From Gammaproteobacteria bacterium (GTDB lineage: Bacteria > Pseudomonadota > Gammaproteobacteria > GCA-001735895), in contig JAAENK010000020.1 of assembly GCA_024224415.1 (NCBI GenBank), positions 1-41,713 of the forward strand: a stretch of 41,713 nt of DNA, written 5' to 3'. Shown piece after piece: positions 20,476 to 29,364 of the stretch. Position 1 is the first letter of the stretch. Every line of letters starts with the position of its first letter. The notes below the pieces were generated by a model, which was given only the letters and a program-made list of their open reading frames with translations, did no database searches and was not told where the DNA came from. The position numbers were made by a program, and so were the translations under genes.

Positions 20476-23400
20476 ATGGGAAATCAGCGTTACGGTCGGA
20501 ATCAAGTCATGGGAAATAGTCTTTCGGAAAAGGTTTCACTGGATGACAAGTACTCGATGCAGAAAACGCGTGCCTATATGACGGGCATCGAGGCATTGGT
20601 GCGTTTGCCGTTGTTGCAACAACAGCGCGATGCGAATCGAGGATTGAATACAGCTGGTTTTATTTCGGGCTATCGTGGCTCGCCGCTGGGTGGTGTTGAT
20701 CAGGCGGTGTGGAAGGCTAAATCCTGGCTCGATCAGCACAATATACATTTTCAGGCAGGTATCAACGAAGACCTCGCCGCCACCTCGATCTGGGGTTCGC
20801 AGCAAACCAGTTTTTTCGCAGGCGCAAAATATGATGGCGTGTTCGGCATGTGGTATGGCAAGGGGCCAGGTGTCAATCGCAGCATGGATGTAATTGTTCA
20901 CGCCAATGCTGCAGGTACATCAAAATATGGTGGTGTGCTCGCTATCGCCGGAGACGACCACGCCTGTAAATCATCAACCCTGCCGCATCAATCGGAACAT
21001 ATGTTTATCGGTGCTTCGGTGCCAGTGTTGAATCCGAGCAATGTCCAGGAAGTGCTCGATCTCGGTATTTACGGCTGGGAACTATCGCGTTACTGCGGTT
21101 GCTGGGTCGCGATGAAGGCTATTACCGAAAATATGGATGCGGCAATATCAGCCGATATCGATCCCGAGCGAATTAATATAGTCCTGCCCGAGGAATTTGA
21201 ACTACCCGAAGACGGAGTGCACGCACGCTGGCCTGACCCGCCTCTGATGCAGGAGCGACGGTTAAACAAGTTCAAGATCTATGCCGCCAGGGAATTTGCC
21301 CGGGTCAATGGCTTAAACCGCATTGTTGTCAATAGTAGCAAACCACGCTTTGGTATTATTACCACCGGCAAGGCATATCTCGATGTGATGCAGGCGTTGG
21401 AAGATCTTGGTATCGATGCAGCAGTCGCCGAGCAAATCGGCCTGCGGGTTTACAAGGTCGGCATGAGTTGGCCACTGGAGCCGGTGACGACCCACGAATT
21501 CGCCGAAGGTTTGGAAGAAATACTGGTGGTCGAGGAAAAGCGCTCGATCATCGAAGACCAGCTTACCGGACAGCTCTATAATTATCCGGTCAAAGCGCGT
21601 CCGCGGGTATTTGGCGAATTCGATGAAAACGGCGATGATTTGCTGACTAACCTTGGTGAACTTACACCCGCGATGGTTTCCCTCGCGATAGCCAGCCGTA
21701 TCGAAGGCTTCTTTCAGTCCGAGACGATTGGCAATCGGGTCGAATGGATAAAGCATAAACAGGCATCGCTCGCCAAACCTTACGAAGGTATTGATCGCGT
21801 TCCACATTTTTGTTCGGGTTGCCCGCATAATACCTCGACCAGAGTCCCCGCGGGCAGCCGCGCATTTGCTGGCATCGGATGCCACTATATGGCAATCTGG
21901 ATGCCTGATCGGGCTACGCAAACTTTTACACAAATGGGTGGTGAAGGCGCAACCTGGATAGGGCAGGCGCCATTTACTGAAACCAGGCATGTGTTCCAGA
22001 ACCTGGGTGATGGCACCTACTTTCATTCCGGCATACTCGCGATCCGCGCCGCAGTCGCCGCCGGTGTCAATATAACCTACAAAATTCTATACAACGATGC
22101 CGTCGCCATGACCGGTGGGCAACCTATCGATGGATCACTGAAAATCGAGGATTTAATTTACCAGATACGTGGCGAAGGCATTAAACGTATCGCGTTGGTG
22201 AGTGATCAACCGCAGCAGTGGTCGGGACATGCCCGGCATATCAGTGGGTTCAGTTTGCATCATCGAGATGAAATGGATGTATTGCAACGTGAATTGCGTG
22301 AATTCAAAGGTGTTTCGGTAATCATCTACGAACAGGTTTGCGCCGCGGAGAAAAGACGCCGTCGCAAGAAGGGCATACTTGAAGACCCTGCCAAACGTCT
22401 GTTTATTAATACCGCGGTTTGTGAAGGTTGTGGCGATTGCGGTATTCAATCCAACTGCCTGTCGCTGCTACCGATAGAAACCGACCTTGGACGCAAACGC
22501 CAAATCGACCAGAGTGCCTGTAACAAGGATTACAGTTGTATCAAGGGTTTCTGCCCCAGTTTTGTCACTGTTAGCGGTGGACAATTAAAAAAACGCAAGC
22601 AAACCCTGGCATTGTCTGACAGCGCCTTTAAATCACTGCCGGAGCCGACCATACCCAGCTTGGCGCAGCCCTGGAATACCGTGATTACCGGTATCGGTGG
22701 CACTGGTGTGCTCACCGTGGGCTCGATCATCGGCATGGCTGCACATATTGAGGGCAAAGGATGCGCGACCTTGAACCAGACTGGACTCGCGCAAAAATTT
22801 GGCGCGGTAGTCTGTCATGTACGTGTTGCAAACAGGCAACGGGACATAAATGCCGTACGTATTCCCGCGGGCGAGGCTGATTTATTACTGGGTTGCGATC
22901 TGGTAGTTAGCTCAGGCTTTGAAGCCATGGCTAAAGTTTCCAATGATCGAACCCATGCGGTTATCAACGCGACAGAGGTACCGACCTCGGCCTTCATATT
23001 AAACCCCGATATGCCATTCCCGCAGCAAACCATGCGTGAAAAGATAGAAGCCGAAATCGGCGTGCAGAATACCAGTTTTCTTGATTCAAACCGAATTGCA
23101 ACCGAGCTGCTTGGTGATTCTATTGCGAGCAATCTGTTTTTGCTGGGTTATGCCTGGCAGTCAGGTTTGGTGCCGGTGTCTGCCGTAGCATTAGACGAAG
23201 CGATTGCATTGAACGGTGTCGAAGTCGAGTTCAATCAACAGGCTTTTTTGTGGGGCAGGCGATATGCACATCAGCCGGAACAGGTAAAGGCGCTGGTCAA
23301 AGAAGAAAAACCGATCAAGCCACTGTCACTGGATGAATTGATTGAAGATCGTGCAGGGCGATTGGTCGAGTATCAAAATACCAACTATGCTGAAAAATAT

Positions 23401-23952
23401 CGCCATCATGTCGAGCAGATTCAGGCCATCGATACCGAATCGTTTTCCCTGAGCAGCACGGTTGCGAAAAATCTCTACAGGCTCATGGCCTATAAAGACG
23501 AATACGAAGTAGCTCGATTATTTTGTCAAAAGAAATTTGTTGATGAAGTAAACCAGCAGTTTGAGGGTGATTTCAAGCTTGGCTTCAATCTCTCGCCAAC
23601 GATTTTTAATCGCCTGGATAAAAATAGCGGCAGGCCAAAGAAATATTCATTTGGTGGATGGATGATGAAGACTTTTTCATTACTGAGTTCCATGAAGGCA
23701 TTGCGTGGTACTGCCTTCGATCTGTTTGGGTATTCGCCTGAGAGGTGTCTTGAACGTGGCGATATTGAAAATTACCTTAGATTGCTCGGTCAGGTAAAAA
23801 GCGGTTTAACAAAGGAAAATTATGACCTGGCTTGTGAACTTTGCGACTCGGTTAGGTTGTTACGCGGCTTTGGTCCGGTGAAAACTGCTAACCGGGAAAA
23901 AGTGCTCGAGCAACAGGGTGTATTACTGAAGCGGTTTCTGGGTGGAGGGTAA
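20476..23952 (+). CDS. Fused indolepyruvate ferredoxin oxidoreductase (2-oxoacid:ferredoxin oxidoreductase, alpha+beta)
   Basis: 1158 aa; GFISGYRGSPLGGVDQ, HFCSGCPHNTSTRVPAGSRAFAGIGCHYMA, CEGCGDCGIQSNC, TVITGIGGTGVLTVGSIIGMAAH. An ATG at 20512 is an alternative start. Confidence 0.93.
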   Translation: MGNQRYGRNQVMGNSLSEKVSLDDKYSMQKTRAYMTGIEALVRLPLLQQQRDANRGLNTAGFISGYRGSPLGGVDQAVWKAKSWLDQHNIHFQAGINEDLAATSIWGSQQTSFFAGAKYDGVFGMWYGKGPGVNRSMDVIVHANAAGTSKYGGVLAIAGDDHACKSSTLPHQSEHMFIGASVPVLNPSNVQEVLDLGIYGWELSRYCGCWVAMKAITENMDAAISADIDPERINIVLPEEFELPEDGVHARWPDPPLMQERRLNKFKIYAAREFARVNGLNRIVVNSSKPRFGIITTGKAYLDVMQALEDLGIDAAVAEQIGLRVYKVGMSWPLEPVTTHEFAEGLEEILVVEEKRSIIEDQLTGQLYNYPVKARPRVFGEFDENGDDLLTNLGELTPAMVSLAIASRIEGFFQSETIGNRVEWIKHKQASLAKPYEGIDRVPHFCSGCPHNTSTRVPAGSRAFAGIGCHYMAIWMPDRATQTFTQMGGEGATWIGQAPFTETRHVFQNLGDGTYFHSGILAIRAAVAAGVNITYKILYNDAVAMTGGQPIDGSLKIEDLIYQIRGEGIKRIALVSDQPQQWSGHARHISGFSLHHRDEMDVLQRELREFKGVSVIIYEQVCAAEKRRRRKKGILEDPAKRLFINTAVCEGCGDCGIQSNCLSLLPIETDLGRKRQIDQSACNKDYSCIKGFCPSFVTVSGGQLKKRKQTLALSDSAFKSLPEPTIPSLAQPWNTVITGIGGTGVLTVGSIIGMAAHIEGKGCATLNQTGLAQKFGAVVCHVRVANRQRDINAVRIPAGEADLLLGCDLVVSSGFEAMAKVSNDRTHAVINATEVPTSAFILNPDMPFPQQTMREKIEAEIGVQNTSFLDSNRIATELLGDSIASNLFLLGYAWQSGLVPVSAVALDEAIALNGVEVEFNQQAFLWGRRYAHQPEQVKALVKEEKPIKPLSLDELIEDRAGRLVEYQNTNYAEKYRHHVEQIQAIDTESFSLSSTVAKNLYRLMAYKDEYEVARLFCQKKFVDEVNQQFEGDFKLGFNLSPTIFNRLDKNSGRPKKYSFGGWMMKTFSLLSSMKALRGTAFDLFGYSPERCLERGDIENYLRLLGQVKSGLTKENYDLACELCDSVRLLRGFGPVKTANREKVLEQQGVLLKRFLGGG

Positions 23953-23973
23953 CTGGCATAGGTCTAAAATAGT

Positions 23974-24059
23974 GTCATTGCGAGCGTAGCGCGGCAATCT
24001 TTTCCTCTCTAATCAATGCCTTAAAGATTGCCACGTCGCTGACGCTTCTCGCAATGGCG
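23974..24059. repeat. REP-like palindromic intergenic repeat (GTCATTGCGAGCGTAGCGCGGCAATCT ... AGATTGCCACGTCGCTGACGCTTCTCGCAATGGCG)
   Basis: Imperfect arms 23974-24000 and 24025-24059 can pair; matches the widespread 'GTCATTGCGAG...GGCAATCT' repeat type; lies between convergent genes. Confidence 0.85.
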
Positions 24060-25229
24060 TTAAATCAGCGACAAAGCCTGCTCCAGTTCGGCGATTAAAT
24101 CAGCTGTATCTTCAACACCAACCGATAGACGAATTAGCGAATCATTAATACCTAGCTCGGCGCGTTGGTCTTCCGGCACTGAGGCATGGGTCATAATAGC
24201 CGGGTGTTCGATCAGGCTTTCAACGCCGCCGAGGCTTTCGGCTAGTGCGAACAGGTGGCAGTTTTCGAGGAATTTTGTAGCTTCGGTGAGCCCTCCTTTG
24301 AGTGTTGCGCTGACCATACCACCGAAACCATTCATCTGCCGTTTCGCCAGTTCATGTTGAGGATGTGAAACCAGCCCTGGGTAATATACCGACTCGACCT
24401 TTGGGTGGGTATTGAGGTACTCGGCGATTTCCATAGCGCTTTGGCAGTGTTGGCGCATACGTAGCGCCAGGGTCTTGAGGCCGCGCAAGGCGAGAAATGC
24501 ATCGAAGGGGCCAGCGATGGCTCCAACTGAATTTTGCAGGAATGTCATTTGCTCGATGAGTTCATCGTTGTCGCCTATTAACGCAACACCACCCACCATA
24601 TCTGAATGACCGTTGAGGTATTTGGTGGCAGAATGCACGACGATGTCGAGACCAAAATCGAGTGGGGTTTGCAAATACGGTGTCGCAAAGGTGTTGTCGC
24701 AGACTGCAATAATGTCGTGTTCGTGGGCGATTTTGGCTATTGCTGGTAAATCAACCAGTCGCAACAGGGGATTGGTCGGTGATTCAATCCAGACCATGCG
24801 TGTGTTTGGTTTAATGGCTTTTTTGAAGTTATCTGGATTGGTCAAATCTTCCAGAGAGAATTCCAGGTTGGCCGACCTTGTCCTCACACGATTAAACAGG
24901 CGATTGCTGCCGCCGTATAAATCATCCATGGCGACCACATGCGAGCCGCTGTCGATGAGTTCGAGTATGGTGCCCGAAGCCGCCAGGCCCGAGGCAAATG
25001 CGAAGCCAGCTTTGGCATTTTCAAGATCGGCGACGCAACGCTCGTAAGCCATGCGCGTCGGATTTTGTGAACGACTGTACTCGTAACCCTGATGCACACC
25101 GGGGCTGGACTGTACATAAGTCGAAGTTGCGTATATTGGTGTCATTACCGCGCCGGTAGAGGGGTCAGGATACTGACCGGCATGGATTGCCCGGGTTGAA
25201 AAACCAGGTTTTTGTTTGTCATTGCTCAT
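24060..25229 (-). CDS. Cystathionine gamma-lyase/gamma-synthase (Cys/Met metabolism PLP enzyme)
   Basis: 389 aa; GFSTRAIHAGQYPDPSTGAVMTPIYATSTYVQSSPGVHQGYEYSRSQNPTR, VHSATKYLNGHSDMVGG (PLP Lys). Directly follows a cystathionine beta-synthase gene. Confidence 0.93.
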   Translation of the reverse strand: MSNDKQKPGFSTRAIHAGQYPDPSTGAVMTPIYATSTYVQSSPGVHQGYEYSRSQNPTRMAYERCVADLENAKAGFAFASGLAASGTILELIDSGSHVVAMDDLYGGSNRLFNRVRTRSANLEFSLEDLTNPDNFKKAIKPNTRMVWIESPTNPLLRLVDLPAIAKIAHEHDIIAVCDNTFATPYLQTPLDFGLDIVVHSATKYLNGHSDMVGGVALIGDNDELIEQMTFLQNSVGAIAGPFDAFLALRGLKTLALRMRQHCQSAMEIAEYLNTHPKVESVYYPGLVSHPQHELAKRQMNGFGGMVSATLKGGLTEATKFLENCHLFALAESLGGVESLIEHPAIMTHASVPEDQRAELGINDSLIRLSVGVEDTADLIAELEQALSLI

Positions 25230-26597
25230 TTAGAGGGTTGCCTTGCGTAAGTGGTTAATCAGGTCGATTTGAGTAATCAAACCGTAAAAGGTTTCGCCAT
25301 CGGCGACGATGGCGACTTTGTCCTGTTTGAACAAAGGTAGAATCGAATCGATACTTGCCGACGGTGCTACGATTTCGAGATTAGTGACCATCACGTCAAC
25401 CACTTTTTTGTTAAAACTGTTTTTATCGCTGTAGATACCAAACAGGATGTCGGACTCATCGATTAGACCGGTTACCTGTCCATCGTCCATGACGGGTAAC
25501 TGTGAGACATCAAACATGCGCATACGCTTGTAAGTCGTTACCAGGTTGTCATCGGAAGTGACGGTGACAATATCGCCGGTATCCGCAGGTCGGGCGATCA
25601 AATCGCGCAAGTCACCAAATTTTTCGCGATTGAGTAAACCCTGGTCCGCAAGCCAGGAATCGTTAAACGATTTTGACAAATACTTATTGCCGGTATCGCC
25701 AACCAACGTGACCACACGTTTTGGTTCGGTTTGTTCCCGGCAGTAACGCAAAGCTGAGGCGAGCAGGGTGCCCGTTGAAGAACCCGCGATAATGCCTTCT
25801 TTTTCAAGCAACTCGCGCTGGATGGCAAAGGCTTCACCATCGCTGATGCTATAGGCTTTGCTGACCAGGTTGAGATCGCAAATCGATGGCACGAAGTCTT
25901 CGCCAATGCCTTCCACCAGCCAGGAACCGGCTTCGTTCATGACACCGGTGTTGATCAAATCGGCGAGAATCGAACCTTTGGGATCGGCTAAAACCATTTC
26001 ACAATCCGGTGCGTTTTCCTTAAAGAATCGACCCAGGCCGGTTACTGTACCGCTGGAGCCAACGCCCACCACCATGGCGTCGATTCTGCCATCCATTTGT
26101 TCGAGGATTTCTGGTCCAGTATCAACTTCGTGGGTTAGCGGATTACTGGGGTTGGAAAACTGGTCGATGTAATGTGAATTGGGGATTTCGGTCGCCAGGC
26201 GTTTGGCGTAATCCTGATAGTATTCGGGGTGGCCTTTTTGTACGTCGGAGCGAGTCAAACGCACATCGACACCCATGGCGCGGATATGCCGGATTTTGTC
26301 CGGACTCATTTTGTCGGGGATCACCAGAATGAGCTTATAACCTTTCTGTGCGGCGACGAGACCCAGGCCAAGACCGGTATTGCCCGCAGTAGCCTCGATG
26401 ATTGTGCCGCCGGGTTTGATCTTGCCTGCTTTTTCCGCCGCTTCGATCATTACCACCGCAATACGATCCTTGATCGAACCACCCGGGTTCTGGCTTTCCA
26501 GTTTAAGGAAAAGGTCGCAGCATCCTGTGTCAAACTGATTCAGTTTCAACATAGGCGTATTGCCAATGAGTTCGAGCACGGAATTCGCAACAGTCAT
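25230..26597 (-). CDS. Cystathionine beta-synthase with C-terminal CBS pair
   Basis: 455 aa; LELIGNTPMLKLNQF, ESQNPGGSIKDRIAVVMIE, GTIIEATAGNTGLGLGLVA; C-terminal CBS motifs. Confidence 0.94.
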   Translation of the reverse strand: MTVANSVLELIGNTPMLKLNQFDTGCCDLFLKLESQNPGGSIKDRIAVVMIEAAEKAGKIKPGGTIIEATAGNTGLGLGLVAAQKGYKLILVIPDKMSPDKIRHIRAMGVDVRLTRSDVQKGHPEYYQDYAKRLATEIPNSHYIDQFSNPSNPLTHEVDTGPEILEQMDGRIDAMVVGVGSSGTVTGLGRFFKENAPDCEMVLADPKGSILADLINTGVMNEAGSWLVEGIGEDFVPSICDLNLVSKAYSISDGEAFAIQRELLEKEGIIAGSSTGTLLASALRYCREQTEPKRVVTLVGDTGNKYLSKSFNDSWLADQGLLNREKFGDLRDLIARPADTGDIVTVTSDDNLVTTYKRMRMFDVSQLPVMDDGQVTGLIDESDILFGIYSDKNSFNKKVVDVMVTNLEIVAPSASIDSILPLFKQDKVAIVADGETFYGLITQIDLINHLRKATL

Positions 26598-26650
26598 TTA
26601 TTTTTCCCCAGGATAAGCTGCTAATGCTAGCACGAAGCTTGAGTTTCAGG

Positions 26651-27760
26651 CTAGAAACGTGAACCGCAATAGCTGATTTGATGAGCACTCGATGCCAGCC
26701 AGCCCGGATTGATTTCAACACCCCAGCCCGGAGCATCGGATAACAATACCTGGCCATTTTTAACCTGATATCCAGGTGTGAAAATTCGATCCTGCCAGGG
26801 ATAGTAATTCAAGTCTTCGATAGAAAACTCAACATATTTCCCTGCGTTTTCAATTGCAGCCATAAAATGAATCGAAAACAGCGTCACCAAAGACAGATTG
26901 GCCGAATGCAAAGTGCAGGGCAGGCCTGCGGTTTTCGCCATGTTGGCTACCTGTAGTGTACGGGTGATGCCACCCATGTAACAAATATCGGGTTGTACAA
27001 TATTAACTGCCTTATTGTCGATCATCTGTCGCCAGACAATCATATTATTGTCCTGCTCGCCACCACTTACATCGATATCGAGCGCTTCTGTAACCTGACG
27101 GGTCCAGTCCAGTTCCCAGTAAGGGCATGGCTCTTCAAAATGGCTGACGCCGAAATCTGACAACATACGACCTACTTCAATCGCCTTTACGGGCGTATAG
27201 CCGCTATTGGCGTCAACTAGCAGGCTGACTTCATCGCCCAGGATTTTTCGCATTTGTGAGACAATTTTTTCAGTGCGTCCCGGCCATTGATCTTCGTCGT
27301 GACCGCATTCACGGCCGATACGAAACTTGAAAGATTGATAACCGTATTGTTCCTTCAAAGCCAACATGCGTTCGGCATCGGCCTCGGGGGAAATCTCGCG
27401 CTGCATACTTGATGCATAAACCGGGAAGCTGGTTGCGCTGCCACCGAGCAATGACGAAACACTTTTGCCAGCGCGTTTACCGCGAATATCCCACAACGCG
27501 GTATCCACGCCACACAATGCCCGATACAGATAAGTGCCCTGAAATTTGTGCTCTCGGTCGATCACAGTTTGCGTGATGGCTTCAGTATTGGCGGCATCCA
27601 TACCGAGCACATGATAAGCCACCTGGCGATGCACAACTTGTGCGGTGATGTCGGCATTATAGGGTGATACCTGTCCCCAGCCCTCATCGCCCTCGTCGGT
27701 GCGCAGGCGCACCAATGCGACATACTCGTTGTGGAATGTTTCGATACTGATTATTTTCAT
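26651..27760 (-). CDS. Mandelate racemase/muconate lactonizing enzyme-family (enolase superfamily) protein
   Basis: 369 aa; FKFRIGRECGHDEDQWPGRTEKIVSQMRKILGDEVSLLVDANSGYTPVKAIEVGRML, HFEEPCPYWELDWTRQV, SGGEQDNN, VQPDICYMGGITRTLQV. Confidence 0.92.
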   Translation of the reverse strand: MKIISIETFHNEYVALVRLRTDEGDEGWGQVSPYNADITAQVVHRQVAYHVLGMDAANTEAITQTVIDREHKFQGTYLYRALCGVDTALWDIRGKRAGKSVSSLLGGSATSFPVYASSMQREISPEADAERMLALKEQYGYQSFKFRIGRECGHDEDQWPGRTEKIVSQMRKILGDEVSLLVDANSGYTPVKAIEVGRMLSDFGVSHFEEPCPYWELDWTRQVTEALDIDVSGGEQDNNMIVWRQMIDNKAVNIVQPDICYMGGITRTLQVANMAKTAGLPCTLHSANLSLVTLFSIHFMAAIENAGKYVEFSIEDLNYYPWQDRIFTPGYQVKNGQVLLSDAPGWGVEINPGWLASSAHQISYCGSRF

Positions 27761-27834
27761 GGGCCTGGCGATTTTTGTTTGGTAGCAGATTACTTTTGGT
27801 TTATCGTCAGGTCAATGAAACGAGAGAGAAAAAT

Positions 27835-29070
27835 ATGACCATTGGGGTAGGTGGTTCCAGTGCTGAAACGACGTTATCAAAAATAACCTCACAACGCGAT
27901 CAGACCGCACCGATTGCCGTTGAGGAATATTATTCACGCTTAGGAAAATTACGCGAATTAATGGCGGAAGCTAACATCGATGCTTTTTATCTGGATGCCA
28001 GCACCAGTCTGCGTTACTTCACCGGGTTAATCTGTTATCCCAGCGAGCGTTTGCATGGTGCGATTATTACGGCGAATGAGCTGTTTTATGTTTGCCCAGC
28101 ATTTGAAGAAGAAAAAACAAAAGCAGGTTTGTTGATAGACGGAGAGCTCATACTCTGGCAGGAGCACGAGGTCCCGACCCTGGCCGTGGTTGAAACTGTT
28201 TTGAAATCGACCGGAGAAAATCCCTCGCTCGCGGTAGATGATCAAACACCGTTCTTTACGGCTGATGGTTTACAAAAGGCGTCAGCAAGAATAAGGATTT
28301 TAAATGGAGGCAGTCTGATCACTGCGTGCCGACGTATCAAGTCCACCCACGAACTTTCCTTGTTAAGAAAGGTAAAAGCCATTACCTTGAAAGTGCAAAA
28401 GGCCGCCGCCGAGATTTTATACGAAGGTATCGATACACGAGATGTGCAGACTTTTCTCGACGATGCCCATATTGCCTGCGGCATGGATGGACGTTCGACA
28501 TTTAAAATTGTTCTATTCGGCAAGCCGACGGCATACCCGCATGGCGTACCATACCCGCAGACACTCAAGGAAGGCGATATGGTTCTGATCGATACTGGCG
28601 CCACGCTGCATGGCTACCATTCCGACATTACCCGTAGTTATGTTTTTGGCGAACCAGCTCAGAGACAGCGTGAACTTTGGGAACTGGAGCAAGCTGCACA
28701 ACTCGCGGCATTCCAGGCAGCACAAATAGGTGCATCCTGTTCTGCACCGGATAGTGCAGCACGTAAAGTTATCACCGCCGCAGGACTAGGTCCTGACTAC
28801 CAGATACCGGGTTTGCCACATCGCACCGGCCATGGTGTCGGTATGGATGTGCACGAACATCCGTATATTGTAAAAGGAAATGAACTACCTCTTGCAGCTG
28901 GCATGTGTTTTTCTATCGAACCAATGATTTGCAGCTACGGTGAATTCGGCGTGCGACTGGAGGACCATGTCTGGATGGCTGAGGATGGACCGCATTGGTT
29001 TACCGAACCGAGTGGTTCGATGGATGATCCGTTTAACCTGGAAAAAACAGGTAAAGGTTTTATGCGCTAA
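27835..29070 (+). CDS. M24-family Xaa-Pro aminopeptidase-like metallopeptidase
   Basis: Metal-site motifs VLIDTGATLHGYHSDITRSYVFGEP, GLPHRTGHGVGMDVHEHPYIV, FSIEPMICSYGEFGVRLEDHVWM. ATG at 27835 preferred over the track start 27775. Confidence 0.92.
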   Translation: MTIGVGGSSAETTLSKITSQRDQTAPIAVEEYYSRLGKLRELMAEANIDAFYLDASTSLRYFTGLICYPSERLHGAIITANELFYVCPAFEEEKTKAGLLIDGELILWQEHEVPTLAVVETVLKSTGENPSLAVDDQTPFFTADGLQKASARIRILNGGSLITACRRIKSTHELSLLRKVKAITLKVQKAAAEILYEGIDTRDVQTFLDDAHIACGMDGRSTFKIVLFGKPTAYPHGVPYPQTLKEGDMVLIDTGATLHGYHSDITRSYVFGEPAQRQRELWELEQAAQLAAFQAAQIGASCSAPDSAARKVITAAGLGPDYQIPGLPHRTGHGVGMDVHEHPYIVKGNELPLAAGMCFSIEPMICSYGEFGVRLEDHVWMAEDGPHWFTEPSGSMDDPFNLEKTGKGFMR

Positions 29071-29074
29071 TAAC

Positions 29075-29324
29075 CTGCTGGGCAGCGCAGCCCCAACCAC
29101 AGAGTCCAGAAACCTACTGACTACCAGGGTTTTAAAATAGAGGCCGTGCCGCTAGACGAAAGTGGCAAATATCGCACTTCGGCTTTATCAGTGGTGATCT
29201 CGATGGCGAGACGAAACGCGTACAGTTTATCCGCGCCGACCAGAATACCGATTACCAGAGCGGCATCGATCATTCTATTAGCAAGGCGTAGCAAATTATC
29301 GACGAACAGGGGAAGTTTTTATAA
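29075..29324 (+). pseudogene. HlyU-family protein remnant (frameshift plus internal amber stop)
   Basis: From 29119: DYQGFKIEAVPLDESGKYRTS, then -1 frame FGFISGDLDGETKRVQFIRADQNTDYQSGIDHSISKA*QIIDEQGKFL*, matching the HlyU pattern YkGF.I.a.P...GdiDGE.k.h.fIRAD...SKArQiIDEQG. Confidence 0.82.
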
Positions 29325-29364
29325 AAAAGAATTTGCTATGATTTTTTGATTCCAGATGAACTAA

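Noticed and set aside
21313-22026. 237-aa minus-strand ORF inside the indolepyruvate oxidoreductase gene
   Set aside because: Antisense shadow of a strongly supported CDS; no recognisable domain.
29289-29291. TAG as a recoded (pyrrolysine/readthrough) codon in the HlyU-like frame
   Set aside because: The same remnant also carries a frameshift, so pseudogenisation is simpler.
29146-29349. 67-aa plus-strand ORF
   Set aside because: Partly the HlyU-like remnant read out of frame after the frameshift; not an independent gene.
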